The position numbers and the translations under genes were made by a program. Source: Gluconacetobacter aggeris (GTDB taxonomy: Bacteria; Pseudomonadota; Alphaproteobacteria; Acetobacterales; Acetobacteraceae). From it: a stretch of DNA of 64,000 bases. Under the pieces are notes generated by a model. That model did no database searches, was not told the DNA's origin, and saw only the letters and a list, made by a program, of their open reading frames with translations. The DNA is taken from positions 1 through 64,000 of the forward strand of contig NZ_JABEQD010000017.1 in the NCBI RefSeq assembly GCF_014174395.1, given 5' to 3'. This document shows, one piece after another, positions 1 to 8,627 of this stretch (positions are counted from its first letter, which is position 1; every line of letters begins with the position of its first letter).

Positions 1-531
1 AAACTCGAAAGCTATAAAAACGCATAAATCAAAGAAATATGCCCCACAGCGTCCAAGCAGGCTCAATCAAACCCAGGCTAAACCCAGATAAAACCAACCC
101 CTAACAACCCATTCTCACAGGCCGTCAGAACGCCGCCAACATATCCCTTCCATTCCATTATTCTATTGTCAAAGAACAACTTCTAATCCCATCCGCCCCC
201 AGAAGGGCCAAAGAAACTAGCAGGTCCAAACCACCAGGTCAAGAACCTCAGCCCCGGCGGTGAACAGCGATCTACACCCCACCCCTAATACCGTCAACAC
301 AGGAGTTCAAAAAAAATCAAAAAAGTTGCTCGGGCCGACGAAATATCCCGGAAAACCGCCATTCCTGATTTAGCCTCTCCAGATCGGCAGGACCTGTCCT
401 GCCACTGCAAAGAGTGATTTTGCATCGCCGCCACCTTTCATATTCTTACTCCGCCGCCTTATCTGAGCAGGCGCCGGCCGCTTTCACGCGGCCTTCTTCA
501 TCCACATCGATAAAGCAGGCTCTATCTTCTC
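1..531. other. AT-rich non-coding leader before the sphingolipid locus
   Basis: No convincing coding region lies here. The base composition is visibly AT-richer than the rest of the window, with several A runs near 307-325, and the short open frames have no recognisable product. The last part presumably carries the promoter for the rightward genes that follow, but I cannot point to a clear -35/-10 pair. The composition would fit an old insertion boundary, although nothing mobile is visible. Confidence 0.5.
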
Positions 532-3069
532 GTGTCCGCCGCTTCACCGAACCAATCGCCCCCCAACGAACGACGCGGCCTTCGGCGCGCATTCCGCAAT
601 CTGGGGGTTTTGCTTGGCGGAAGGGCCCTCAATGCTCCGCTCAGTTTGCTGCATGCTTCCCTCGCCATCCACCTGCTGGGCAGTTACGGCTTCGGCCTGG
701 TGGTCATGCTTTACGCCTTCGCCCGCACTATCGGCGATCTGGTGGATTTTCAGTCATGGCAGACCCTGCTGCAGTATGGCTTTCGCCCCTTGGGCGATAG
801 GGATCTGCCGCGCTTCCATCGCGTCCTGCGCTTCAGTCTGACCCTGGATCTGATCGGAGGCATCGCAGGCTGCGTGATCGCTGTCATTGCCAGCCTGACG
901 ATGGGGCAGATCCTGGGCTGGCCGCCGGTCCTGCACCCTATCGGCACATTCTACAGCCTAACCCCCTTGTTCATGGCCGCCGCCACGCCGACGGGCGTGC
1001 TGCGTATCCTCAATCGCTTCGATCTGCTGGCCCTGCAGGGCAGCACGGCGACGCTCGTGCGTCTGCTTGGGACATTGGCCCTGCCGATGATCGGCCTCTC
1101 TTTCGAACATCTGGCACTGGTCTGGATGCTGGCCGAGATCCTGTCCTTTACGCTGCTGTTCGGCCTGGCATGGCATGAACTGCACAAGAGGGAACTGATG
1201 GCAGGCTTCTGGACAGGGATGGCAGACATCATCCCTGATCTGATGAAAGGCAGAATCGCCATCGACTTTCCCGGGATCTGGCGCTTTGCCTTCATCACCA
1301 ACGCCAACGCCACCCTGTCCCTGGTCTTCAGCCATGTGACGACACTGATCGTCGGCAGCGTGCTCGGCCCCGTCAGCGCCGGCTATTATCGTATTGCCAG
1401 CCAGATCGCCGCCGGCATCGCCAAGCCTGGAACGATGATGCAGCAGACCCTCTATCCCGAAATGGCCTCCCTGTGGCGGGAGGGCGCGACCGAACGGATG
1501 TACCGTCTGGCATGGCAGTCAAGCCTGGCAGCCGGAGGGATCGGATGCCTGCTGATAGCCTTTGCGCTCCTGCTGGGACGCCCGCTGCTGGGGCTGGTCA
1601 TAGGCACACAGGACCAGGCGGCCGTCAGCATCATGCTGTGGATGCTCGGTGCCGAGATCGTGGCGATTTGCGGCCTGCCGCTGGAGCCGTTGCTAATGAC
1701 ATTCCGCCGTGCGGGCGCCGTTGTGATCGCACGCTGTGTGGATGTCGTTTTCTTCCTGCCGGCTCTGATGATTCTGATCCATTTCTATGGACTGGAAGGC
1801 GTAGGCCCGGCCAATGTCGGTGGAGCGATTGTCCTGGTTCTCATGCAACTGGCCATGGCATTGCATGCACGCCGAACGCTGACGCCCAACACCGCCTCCC
1901 CCAGCGCATCCAACCCCGGGGCAGGCCTGATCCCAATGCGTATCGTCTTTCCCTATATCGCCCAGCTCCACCAAATCGCCCATTCCCTGCCGGTCGCTCT
2001 GGAAATCGCGCGCCGATATCCAGAGATCGCGGTCCATATCGCCTGCCTGACAGACGAGCAGGAAGCCTATATACGGCGCCTGGCCAGCCTCTATCCGGAT
2101 TCGCAGGTCGCTTATGAACGGCTGACCCTGCCCGGACCTTTATGGCGGCAATTGACTCGTCGCGGGCCCAGCGTCCTGACCAAACTGGCAACCCTGCTTT
2201 TCAACAAGAATTATTTCGAGACATTTCAGGCGATTGTCGTTCCCGAGCGCACATCTCTCTATCTGCGCAGGATCGGGCTGCGCGCACCCCGCCTGATCTG
2301 GACCCGACACGGTGCCGGAGACCGCGCAGTGGGTTTTGCCCGGGATGTCCGACATTTCGATTTTATCCTGATGGCAGGAAGAAAGCTGGAAAATCGCCTT
2401 CTGACCCAGGGCTCGCTGCGCCCCGGACATTACGTCACAGGGGTCTATGCCAAATTCGATCTCGTGCGCCTGATGCATAGCACCGCCCCACCATTGTTTG
2501 GCAACAGGCGCCCGACAGTCCTCTATAATCCGCATTTCAATCCCAAGCTGACATCATGGTATAAGTTGGGTACTCAAGTTCTCGACTATTTTGCCAATCA
2601 GGACCGATACAATCTTGTTTTCGCGCCGCATTACCGGCTGTTTGACGCACATCGCGACAAAGCTGCGAGCATCCTGCGCGCCTATAAGGGAATACCGCAC
2701 ATGCTCATCGATCCGGGCAGCACCAGGAGCGTCGACATGACCTATACCATGGGTGCCGACCTCTATCTGGGCGATGTCAGCAGCCAGGTGGCCGAATTTC
2801 TGATCAACCCGCGTCCCTGCCTGTTTCTTGACGCGCATGAGACGAAATGGCACGACAATCCCGACTATCTGTTCTGGTCCCTGGGGCCGGTGATCGACAC
2901 GGCGGCCAGCCTTGGCCAGGCCCTGGATGGCGCTGTTGCCGAGCACCCGGATTTCCTTGACCGGCAGAAATCGTATATACGCGAGACCTTCGGCCTGGCG
3001 GATATCGGGCCAACGGCGCCGATTGGCGCGGATGCCATCGTAGAATTCCTCCGAAAGGCGCGTTCGTGA
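532..3069 (+). CDS. Wzx/MOP-type lipid flippase fused to a TagF-like glycerophosphotransferase domain
   Basis: Residues about 25-455 are a hydrophobic multi-helix domain of the oligosaccharide flippase (MOP/Wzx) type. After a Pro/Ser/Asn-rich linker (about 448-466), a soluble domain begins at Met469 and resembles CDP-glycerol glycerophosphotransferases (TagB/TagF family). Its landmarks are LYNPHFNP at 664-671, FAPH at 697-700, DPGS at 727-730 and GDVSS at 747-751. Flippases of this class are normally about 450-500 residues and stand alone, so this 845-residue protein is a fusion with a separate transferase. The start is GTG at 532 with a weak AGCAGG 13 bases upstream. It is 36 bp before the acyl-AMP ligase gene and read the same way. 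I infer that it moves, and perhaps adds a polyol-phosphate group to, a lipid of this locus. The substrate is unknown, and a read-through of two formerly separate genes is possible. Confidence 0.72.
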   Translation: MSAASPNQSPPNERRGLRRAFRNLGVLLGGRALNAPLSLLHASLAIHLLGSYGFGLVVMLYAFARTIGDLVDFQSWQTLLQYGFRPLGDRDLPRFHRVLRFSLTLDLIGGIAGCVIAVIASLTMGQILGWPPVLHPIGTFYSLTPLFMAAATPTGVLRILNRFDLLALQGSTATLVRLLGTLALPMIGLSFEHLALVWMLAEILSFTLLFGLAWHELHKRELMAGFWTGMADIIPDLMKGRIAIDFPGIWRFAFITNANATLSLVFSHVTTLIVGSVLGPVSAGYYRIASQIAAGIAKPGTMMQQTLYPEMASLWREGATERMYRLAWQSSLAAGGIGCLLIAFALLLGRPLLGLVIGTQDQAAVSIMLWMLGAEIVAICGLPLEPLLMTFRRAGAVVIARCVDVVFFLPALMILIHFYGLEGVGPANVGGAIVLVLMQLAMALHARRTLTPNTASPSASNPGAGLIPMRIVFPYIAQLHQIAHSLPVALEIARRYPEIAVHIACLTDEQEAYIRRLASLYPDSQVAYERLTLPGPLWRQLTRRGPSVLTKLATLLFNKNYFETFQAIVVPERTSLYLRRIGLRAPRLIWTRHGAGDRAVGFARDVRHFDFILMAGRKLENRLLTQGSLRPGHYVTGVYAKFDLVRLMHSTAPPLFGNRRPTVLYNPHFNPKLTSWYKLGTQVLDYFANQDRYNLVFAPHYRLFDAHRDKAASILRAYKGIPHMLIDPGSTRSVDMTYTMGADLYLGDVSSQVAEFLINPRPCLFLDAHETKWHDNPDYLFWSLGPVIDTAASLGQALDGAVAEHPDFLDRQKSYIRETFGLADIGPTAPIGADAIVEFLRKARS

Positions 3070-3105
3070 GCGCCTTCGCCATCGCTTTGAACCTGCCTTG
3101 ATTAC

Positions 3106-4872
3106 ATGCTCCAGGTGGAAGATTCGTTACCTGAAATGACACTCTCTCCGACTCCGACAGATTCCGGTCAGACGCGACGCCTCGGCGATTTTGCCACGTT
3201 TCCGGAAGCTCTGGATTACGCTGCCCTCGGGGAAGCGGGATTCAACATTTATTCCGGTCGTGGCCAACTGCTGGAGTCCCTCCCCTACCGCACACTGCGC
3301 GAACAGGCGCTGGATGTTGCGCGACGGCTGCTGACACTGGGGCTGCGCCCGGGTGAGCGGGTCGCAATCGTCGCGGAAAGCGATGGCGATTTCGCCCGAA
3401 TCTTTTTCGGCTGCCAATATGCAGGGCTGGTACCGGCACCGTTGCCGCTGCCAGTCGCGTTCGGCGGACGCGAAGGCTATGTGACAACCCTACGCGGCAT
3501 GATCGAGAGCGCCGGCGCCGTCGCCGTCATCGTGCCCGACATCATTGCCGGCTGGACGGGCGAAATCGTCGAAGGCTTCGATCTGCGTTTCGGCGGGCGT
3601 CCGGCCGACCTGATGGCCCTGCCGGTCGGTCCGGTCGCGCTGCCGACCGTCTCCCCCGACGATCTGTCCTATCTCCAATTCTCCTCGGGCAGCACCCGCT
3701 TTCCGATGGGGGTCGCCGTCACCCAGCAATCAGGCATGGCAAACGCCCGCGCAATCGCCCGCGACGGCCTGAAGGTCCGCGAAACGGGCGACCGGTGCGT
3801 GTCATGGCTGCCGCTGTATCATGACATGGGCCTCGTTGGCTTCTTCCTCACACCGGTCACCTGCCAGTTGACCGTCGATATGCTGCCAACGCGCGAATTC
3901 GCCCGTCGTCCCCATGTCTGGCTGGATCTGATCAGCCGCAATCGCGGCACCATTTCCTACAGCCCCTCCTTCGGTTTCGAATTGTGCGCGCGCCGTGCCT
4001 CGACGGTCACGCTCGAACTGTCGTGCTGGCGTGTCGCGGGAATCGGTGGCGACATGATCCGTCACCATATTCTCGAGGAATTTGCCGAACGCTTCGCGGC
4101 GTCCGGATTCGACGGGCGGGCGTTTACAGCCAGCTACGGCATGGCCGAGGCCACGCTGGCCATCAGCTTCGTGCCGCTCCATAGCGGCATCCAGACCGAT
4201 ACGGTCGATCTGCGTTTCCTGGAGACGCAAGGGGTGGCACGCCCCTCAAACGACCCTTCGCATGCTCTGAGAACATTCACCCTATGCGGCAAGGTTCTGC
4301 CCGAGCATGAGCTGGAGGTTCGCGACCCTGCGGGGCGGCCCCTGCCGGACCGCAAGGTCGGCACCATTTTCGTCCGTGGCCCCAGCCTCATGCGCGGCTA
4401 TTTCAACCAGCCCCAGGAAACCCAGCGCGTTCTGGATGCCAGTGGCTGGCTGAATACCGGCGATCTCGGCTACATGATTGACGGGCAGGTGGTCGTGACC
4501 GGCCGCGCCAAGGATCTGATCATCATCAACGGTCGCAATATCTGGCCGCAGGACCTGGAATGGTCCGCCGAAACCGAAATCGGTGCCCTGCGCAGCCGCG
4601 ATGTCGCCGTCTTCTCGATCGACCAGGAGAAGGGCGAAAAGGTCGTGGCCCTGATCCAGTGCCGCGCGTCCACCCCCGAGGCCCGCGAAACCCTGCGCAA
4701 TGAAGCTGCCAGCCTGTTCCGCCGCCAGCATGGGGTCGATGTCTCCGTGATCCTGGTCCCACCCCATACGCTGCCGCAGACTTCGTCGGGCAAACTGACC
4801 CGCGCACGGGCCAAGGCCATGCTGCTGTCGGGCGCCTTCGATGCCGTCAGCGAGACCGCATCGGTCGCATGA
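3106..4872 (+). CDS. Fatty acyl-AMP ligase / acyl-ACP synthetase of the sphingolipid locus
   Basis: This is an adenylate-forming enzyme of the fatty acyl-AMP ligase type. It would activate a free fatty acid with ATP and load it on the ACP encoded next. Visible motifs are the phosphate-binding YLQFSSGST (189-197), the acyl-pocket WLPLYHDMG (234-242), GRAKDL around Lys469 and the C-terminal SSGKL with catalytic Lys563. The length of 588 residues is normal for the family. The start may be ATG 3106, or ATG 3136 (MTLSPTPT); neither has a strong ribosome site. An acyl-CoA synthetase-like gene, an ACP and serine palmitoyltransferase also sit together in the Caulobacter ceramide locus, which supports a role in supplying the acyl donor to Spt. 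Confidence 0.87.
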   Translation: MLQVEDSLPEMTLSPTPTDSGQTRRLGDFATFPEALDYAALGEAGFNIYSGRGQLLESLPYRTLREQALDVARRLLTLGLRPGERVAIVAESDGDFARIFFGCQYAGLVPAPLPLPVAFGGREGYVTTLRGMIESAGAVAVIVPDIIAGWTGEIVEGFDLRFGGRPADLMALPVGPVALPTVSPDDLSYLQFSSGSTRFPMGVAVTQQSGMANARAIARDGLKVRETGDRCVSWLPLYHDMGLVGFFLTPVTCQLTVDMLPTREFARRPHVWLDLISRNRGTISYSPSFGFELCARRASTVTLELSCWRVAGIGGDMIRHHILEEFAERFAASGFDGRAFTASYGMAEATLAISFVPLHSGIQTDTVDLRFLETQGVARPSNDPSHALRTFTLCGKVLPEHELEVRDPAGRPLPDRKVGTIFVRGPSLMRGYFNQPQETQRVLDASGWLNTGDLGYMIDGQVVVTGRAKDLIIINGRNIWPQDLEWSAETEIGALRSRDVAVFSIDQEKGEKVVALIQCRASTPEARETLRNEAASLFRRQHGVDVSVILVPPHTLPQTSSGKLTRARAKAMLLSGAFDAVSETASVA

Positions 4873-4876
4873 TTCG

Positions 4877-4904
4877 CTGGGGCCCGCCTCGCGGCAGGCC
4901 CCAG
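4877..4904 (+). terminator. Hairpin between the acyl-AMP ligase and ACP genes
   Basis: CTGGGGCC (4877-4884) pairs perfectly with GGCCCCAG (4897-4904), and a further GCC/GGC pairing lies inside after one mismatch. No T run follows. It lies a few bases after the ligase stop and 158 bp before the ACP start, so it may be a partial terminator or processing site that sets the ratio of ligase to ACP message. Confidence 0.4.
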
Positions 4905-5062
4905 CTTCAATACTGGCCAATCGACCGGATTTCGATATAAGGACATCCTCTTTGTTGAGAGGGGGCGCAAGCAGTCCGCCGGGCTGCTCCGCTCCCCGAT
5001 ATGGCAGGCGGGGTTCGGGCACGTCACATGGGGACGGCTCCCGCAATAAGGATGCATTTATA

Positions 5063-5314
5063 ATGAGTGAAACGGTCGCGGACGTCTCTGCCCTGATCAT
5101 CCAGACGCTGCTGGCGAATCCCAAGGTTCCCCGTGACATCAGCGGCAGCAGCAAGATCGTCGAGGATTTGGCCTTCGATTCACTCGCGGTCATGAATTTC
5201 GTTATGGAAATCGAGGATTCCCTCGACGTATCCGTTCCGCTCGACCGGCTTGCCGACATCCGCACCATCGACGACCTGGCCAACTGCATCGTGTCGCTGA
5301 AGCAGGGCGACTGA
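5063..5314 (+). CDS. Acyl carrier protein dedicated to sphingolipid synthesis
   Basis: An 83-residue acyl carrier protein with the phosphopantetheine site FDSL at Ser40. It differs clearly from the housekeeping AcpP at 20376-20615, which carries ADSL at Ser37. ATG 5063 is chosen because TAAGGA lies about ten bases upstream; the frame is open further upstream but that part does not look coding. The stop is four bases before the serine palmitoyltransferase start, so the two are almost certainly co-translated. By analogy with the Caulobacter and Sphingomonas loci, it would carry the fatty acyl group made by the ligase and hand it to Spt. That link is inferred from position and family. Confidence 0.85.
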   Translation: MSETVADVSALIIQTLLANPKVPRDISGSSKIVEDLAFDSLAVMNFVMEIEDSLDVSVPLDRLADIRTIDDLANCIVSLKQGD

Positions 5315-5318
5315 CTCC

Positions 5319-6515
5319 ATGTCGATCTTCACCAAATACGAGCCGCTGGCCCGTTCGCTGGCGGCCGTGACCAATGGCGGAGGCCGCAACCCGTTTTCCG
5401 TCGTGATCGACCACCCCGTGTCCTCGACCGTGGGCGTGATCGAAGGGCGTGAGACCCTGCTGTTCGGCACCAACAATTATCTGGGCCTCAGCCAGAGCGA
5501 AGCGGCGATCGATGCCGCGATCGGCACAGTGCGTACCCACGGGGTCGGCACCACCGGATCGCGCATCGCCAATGGCACCCAGGGCCTGCACCGCCAGTTG
5601 GAAGAACGTATCGCCGCTTTCTTCCGCCGTCGGCATTGCATGGTATTCTCGACGGGCTACCAGGCGAATCTGGGCATGATCTCGGCCTTGGCCGGCAAGG
5701 ACGATTATCTGCTGCTGGATGCCGACAGCCACGCCAGCATCTACGACGGCAGCCGGCTCAGCCAGGCGCAGGTCATCCGCTTCCGCCATAACGACCCCGA
5801 GGACCTGCACAAGCGCCTGCGCCGCCTGGACGGCACGCCGGGCGCCAAGCTGATCGTCGTCGAAGGCATCTACTCAATGATGGGCGACGTGGTGCCGATG
5901 GCCGAGTTCGCGGCAGTGAAGCGCGAAACCGGCGCCTGGCTGCTGGCGGACGAGGCCCATTCCGTCGGCGTCATGGGCGAACACGGGCGCGGCGTCGCCG
6001 AAGCCTGCGGGGTCGAGGACGATGTCGATTTCGTCGTCGGCACCTTCTCCAAGAGCCTGGGCACGGTCGGCGGCTACTGCGTTTCGGACCAGGACGGGCT
6101 GGACCTGATCCGGCTATGCTCACGGCCCTATATGTTCACCGCGTCGCTTCCGCCGGACGTCATTGCCGCCACCATGGCAGCATTGAGCGAGTTGGAGCGG
6201 CGGCCGGAGCTGCGGCACAGGCTGATGGACAATGCCCAGCGCCTGCATGCCGGCCTGAACGCGATCGGCCTGCGCACCGGTCCGCAGGCCAGCCCCGTCG
6301 TATCGGTGGTGCTGGACGAGGTCGCCCAGGCGGTACAGTTCTGGAACCGGCTCCTGGATCTGGGCGTGTATGTCAATCTCAGCCTGCCGCCCGCAACCCC
6401 CGACCAGCACCCGCTGCTACGCACCTCGGTGATGGCAACGCATGACGCGGCGCAGATCGACCAGGCCATCGAAATCTTCGCCACGGTAGCCCGCGAAATG
6501 GGAGCCGGCCGCTAA
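5319..6515 (+). CDS. spt: Serine palmitoyltransferase
   Basis: A PLP-dependent alpha-oxoamine synthase of 398 residues that condenses L-serine with a palmitoyl thioester to give 3-ketosphinganine, the first committed step of sphingolipid synthesis. The PLP lysine is Lys245 in GTFSKSLGTVGGYC, which matches bacterial Spt far better than KBL or BioF. The ring-stacking His138 (DADSHAS) and the DEAH at 211-214 are present. There is no N-terminal membrane anchor, as expected for the soluble bacterial enzyme. It follows its ACP by four bases. The neighbouring lipid kinase, hydroxylase and glycosyltransferase genes point to further processing of the product. I see no ketosphinganine reductase or ceramide synthase gene beside it. 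Confidence 0.93.
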   Translation: MSIFTKYEPLARSLAAVTNGGGRNPFSVVIDHPVSSTVGVIEGRETLLFGTNNYLGLSQSEAAIDAAIGTVRTHGVGTTGSRIANGTQGLHRQLEERIAAFFRRRHCMVFSTGYQANLGMISALAGKDDYLLLDADSHASIYDGSRLSQAQVIRFRHNDPEDLHKRLRRLDGTPGAKLIVVEGIYSMMGDVVPMAEFAAVKRETGAWLLADEAHSVGVMGEHGRGVAEACGVEDDVDFVVGTFSKSLGTVGGYCVSDQDGLDLIRLCSRPYMFTASLPPDVIAATMAALSELERRPELRHRLMDNAQRLHAGLNAIGLRTGPQASPVVSVVLDEVAQAVQFWNRLLDLGVYVNLSLPPATPDQHPLLRTSVMATHDAAQIDQAIEIFATVAREMGAGR

Positions 6516-6529
6516 ACGCCCAGCCCCGT

Positions 6530-6553
6530 CCCCGTCGTCCTCAGGCGACGGGG
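6530..6553. terminator. Hairpin between convergent spt and Tam41-like genes
   Basis: CCCCGTCG (6530-6537) and CGACGGGG (6546-6553) form a perfect 8-bp stem with an 8-base loop, in the 54-bp gap between two convergent stop codons. The position suggests a two-way terminator, although no T run is present on either side. Confidence 0.55.
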
Positions 6554-6569
6554 AAGCCCCCGACGCTCT

Positions 6570-7529
6570 TCAGCGCCGGAATATCCCAGTCCCCTTCAGC
6601 CGCCAGAGCAGCCGGGGCAGACAGATCAGCGGATGTCTGGCCTCGAACGGGGTCAGCGCAAGGTCGAACCCACTATGCCGGCGCACCTTCCAAGCGATGT
6701 AGCGCGCACCGCCGGCGAAGGTGAAGGCGGCCTTGAACAGGCGTGCCGCATTCAACGGGCGCCCCAGATCGGCCCGAATCCGCCATTGACGACCCGCCCG
6801 TGCGCGCGCTTCGGCCGATACTGCCGGACACAGCATGTCGCCCTCCCGCACGAACGAAAGGCCGGATGCAGCCCAGGCGGCCGGCAGCAGCATGTCGAAG
6901 CGCGCCCCCAGATCGCCGGCCAGCAGCGTGGTGGGACGATCCCCTCCTTCGACCCGCAATTCCGCGGCATAGGTCCGGCGGAACAGGCTTTCCCAATAGG
7001 CCTGCGCCGTTCCGCTCTCAGGGCCCAGCAGGGCCGCCCACCAGGCGGCCACGGCCACGGCGCGGATCAGGCAGCCCAGAATCGCGTCGGCCGCCGCCGC
7101 GTCGCGCACCCAGACCAGTCGCGCCGGCTGGCAGAAGCGTGCCCAGATCGTGGTGTCCAGATTGCCGCGCGCCGTCAGCGCCCGGAACTGCGCGACGGTC
7201 AGGATGGCGACCTTGGCCCGGACATATCGGCCATCGATGGTGCGCTCATGATATTCCACATTGGGCGGCAGCAGCGCATTCGCCTCGCGCGCCGCCCTGC
7301 TGCGCGGCCAGTCGGCCTGCCGGTCCAGCACGACGTAGAAATCGAGAATGCCCTCCGGGTCCACCTGCCGCAGACCAGACCCATAGAACAGTACCCCCAG
7401 TACTGGCGCATCCCCGACCAATTCGCCGACAAACGCCGTCACCGCCGGTTCCACCGGCCGAACCAGTTCGTCCGTCAGAATGCGGGCGACCCGCCCGGCG
7501 GCGAGAAGATCGTATCGCACGTCATCCAT
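6570..7529 (-). CDS. Tam41-like phosphatidate cytidylyltransferase family protein
   Basis: A 319-residue protein that I place in the Tam41/Mmp37 family, which makes CDP-diacylglycerol from phosphatidate and CTP in mitochondria. The nucleotidyltransferase signature is FYGSG (48-52) followed by ILDFYVVLD (61-69). The middle segment VAILTVAQFRALTARGNL followed by IWARFCQP matches the Tam41 substrate-domain pattern. The C-terminus has the family-like FTFAGGARYIAWKVRRHSG. ATG 7529 is chosen; the frame stays open upstream only across the neighbouring kinase gene. It starts five bases after the kinase stop, so kinase and cytidylyltransferase are co-transcribed. In this locus the plausible substrate is a phosphorylated sphingolipid such as ceramide 1-phosphate, but phosphatidate cannot be excluded. 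The family call is my recognition of motifs, not a search result. Confidence 0.68.
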   Translation of the reverse strand: MDDVRYDLLAAGRVARILTDELVRPVEPAVTAFVGELVGDAPVLGVLFYGSGLRQVDPEGILDFYVVLDRQADWPRSRAAREANALLPPNVEYHERTIDGRYVRAKVAILTVAQFRALTARGNLDTTIWARFCQPARLVWVRDAAAADAILGCLIRAVAVAAWWAALLGPESGTAQAYWESLFRRTYAAELRVEGGDRPTTLLAGDLGARFDMLLPAAWAASGLSFVREGDMLCPAVSAEARARAGRQWRIRADLGRPLNAARLFKAAFTFAGGARYIAWKVRRHSGFDLALTPFEARHPLICLPRLLWRLKGTGIFRR

Positions 7530-7534
7530 GAGGA

Positions 7535-8506
7535 TCAGGCATTCCGGATAAAATCGAAAGCCGGCCCCGCCGACAGATAGGTCTGCCCATCCGGGCCGGA
7601 ATCCAGGATTTCGCCATCCAGCACAAAGTCGCCTTCCAGTTTCAGGGCCAGACGACCGGTACGGCCACGCCGGTAGGATGGCGAATGATCCAGCCATGCG
7701 GCGGGCCGCCCGCGCAGTAACGACCATGTCGCGGAAAGCAGATGTTCGGGAAAGGCTGCGACGCTGAGATAAGACAGGCCATGCCCTTCGCGCGACGCAA
7801 AAGGCCACATGCCTCCGGGCAGGCATGCCAGCGTGGAGGCGAGGAACAGGAAACTGTCCGCCGTCCGCGGCACCTCGTCCCCGACCGCAAGCGTCACGGG
7901 ATCGCCGGCCAGCCATTTACGGCGGGTCGAGCGGAAAACAAGCCGCCCCAGCGAGGACGCGATCGCGATCCCCACCGCGAGATCATGCGAAAAGCGGTTC
8001 AGGATGACCGGCCGATGAGCAATACGGATTCCGCGCGTAAAGGCCGCGGCACCATGGAACATCCCAAGCACGGCCGGACGCGCCGGATCGGACCAGCGAA
8101 CGGCCAGCACGTCGCGCCGCAGGATGCGACGCCGCAGGGCGCCTCCGCCGGCCAGGACGCTCAACCGTTCAAGCGCCGCCTTGCCGCGCAGACCGAACCC
8201 CACATCGGCGGCGATCAGATTGGTATTCCCCGACGGCAGCACGGCAAGTGCCGGCAACGCGTCCGCCGGATAGCATTGGTGAATGGCGGACATGACATCG
8301 CTGACGGTGCCATCCCCCCCGTCGATCGCAACTACCCCGACTTCGCGTCGGGCCAGTTCGGTCACGATCTCGACCACGGCAGGCTTGGACGCCGAATGGA
8401 AGAACAGCGGCCCCAACGCCTGTGACGCTCGCCGACGGAACGAGCCGTCTTCACGGCCATTGCGGCGGCTGCGCGGGTTGTGGATCAGGGCGAACCGCTC
8501 GCTCAC
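7535..8506 (-). CDS. Diacylglycerol-kinase-family lipid kinase, candidate ceramide kinase
   Basis: A 323-residue protein with the DAGK catalytic motif IDGGDGTVSD (GGDGT at 63-67) and the second conserved loop LPSGNTNL (91-98), followed by the usual beta-sandwich domain. Members phosphorylate lipid hydroxyls with ATP: diacylglycerol, sphingosine or ceramide. A member of this family in the Caulobacter sphingolipid locus has been described as a bacterial ceramide kinase, and the same context here makes that the leading reading. It is the first gene of the leftward pair with the Tam41-like gene and is divergent from the metallophosphoesterase operon. The 121-bp gap between the two starts must hold both promoters. 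Confidence 0.78.
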   Translation of the reverse strand: MSERFALIHNPRSRRNGREDGSFRRRASQALGPLFFHSASKPAVVEIVTELARREVGVVAIDGGDGTVSDVMSAIHQCYPADALPALAVLPSGNTNLIAADVGFGLRGKAALERLSVLAGGGALRRRILRRDVLAVRWSDPARPAVLGMFHGAAAFTRGIRIAHRPVILNRFSHDLAVGIAIASSLGRLVFRSTRRKWLAGDPVTLAVGDEVPRTADSFLFLASTLACLPGGMWPFASREGHGLSYLSVAAFPEHLLSATWSLLRGRPAAWLDHSPSYRRGRTGRLALKLEGDFVLDGEILDSGPDGQTYLSAGPAFDFIRNA

Positions 8507-8627
8507 TCCCTATCGACCTTTCTCTGTGGCACCGACATTCTTAGGGTCATAAGCCGCGTTCCCGGCATTATTGCAAGATCGTGAACCCCCGCGGGACATG
8601 GAGGCCGACGACAGTGCGGAGGAAACC

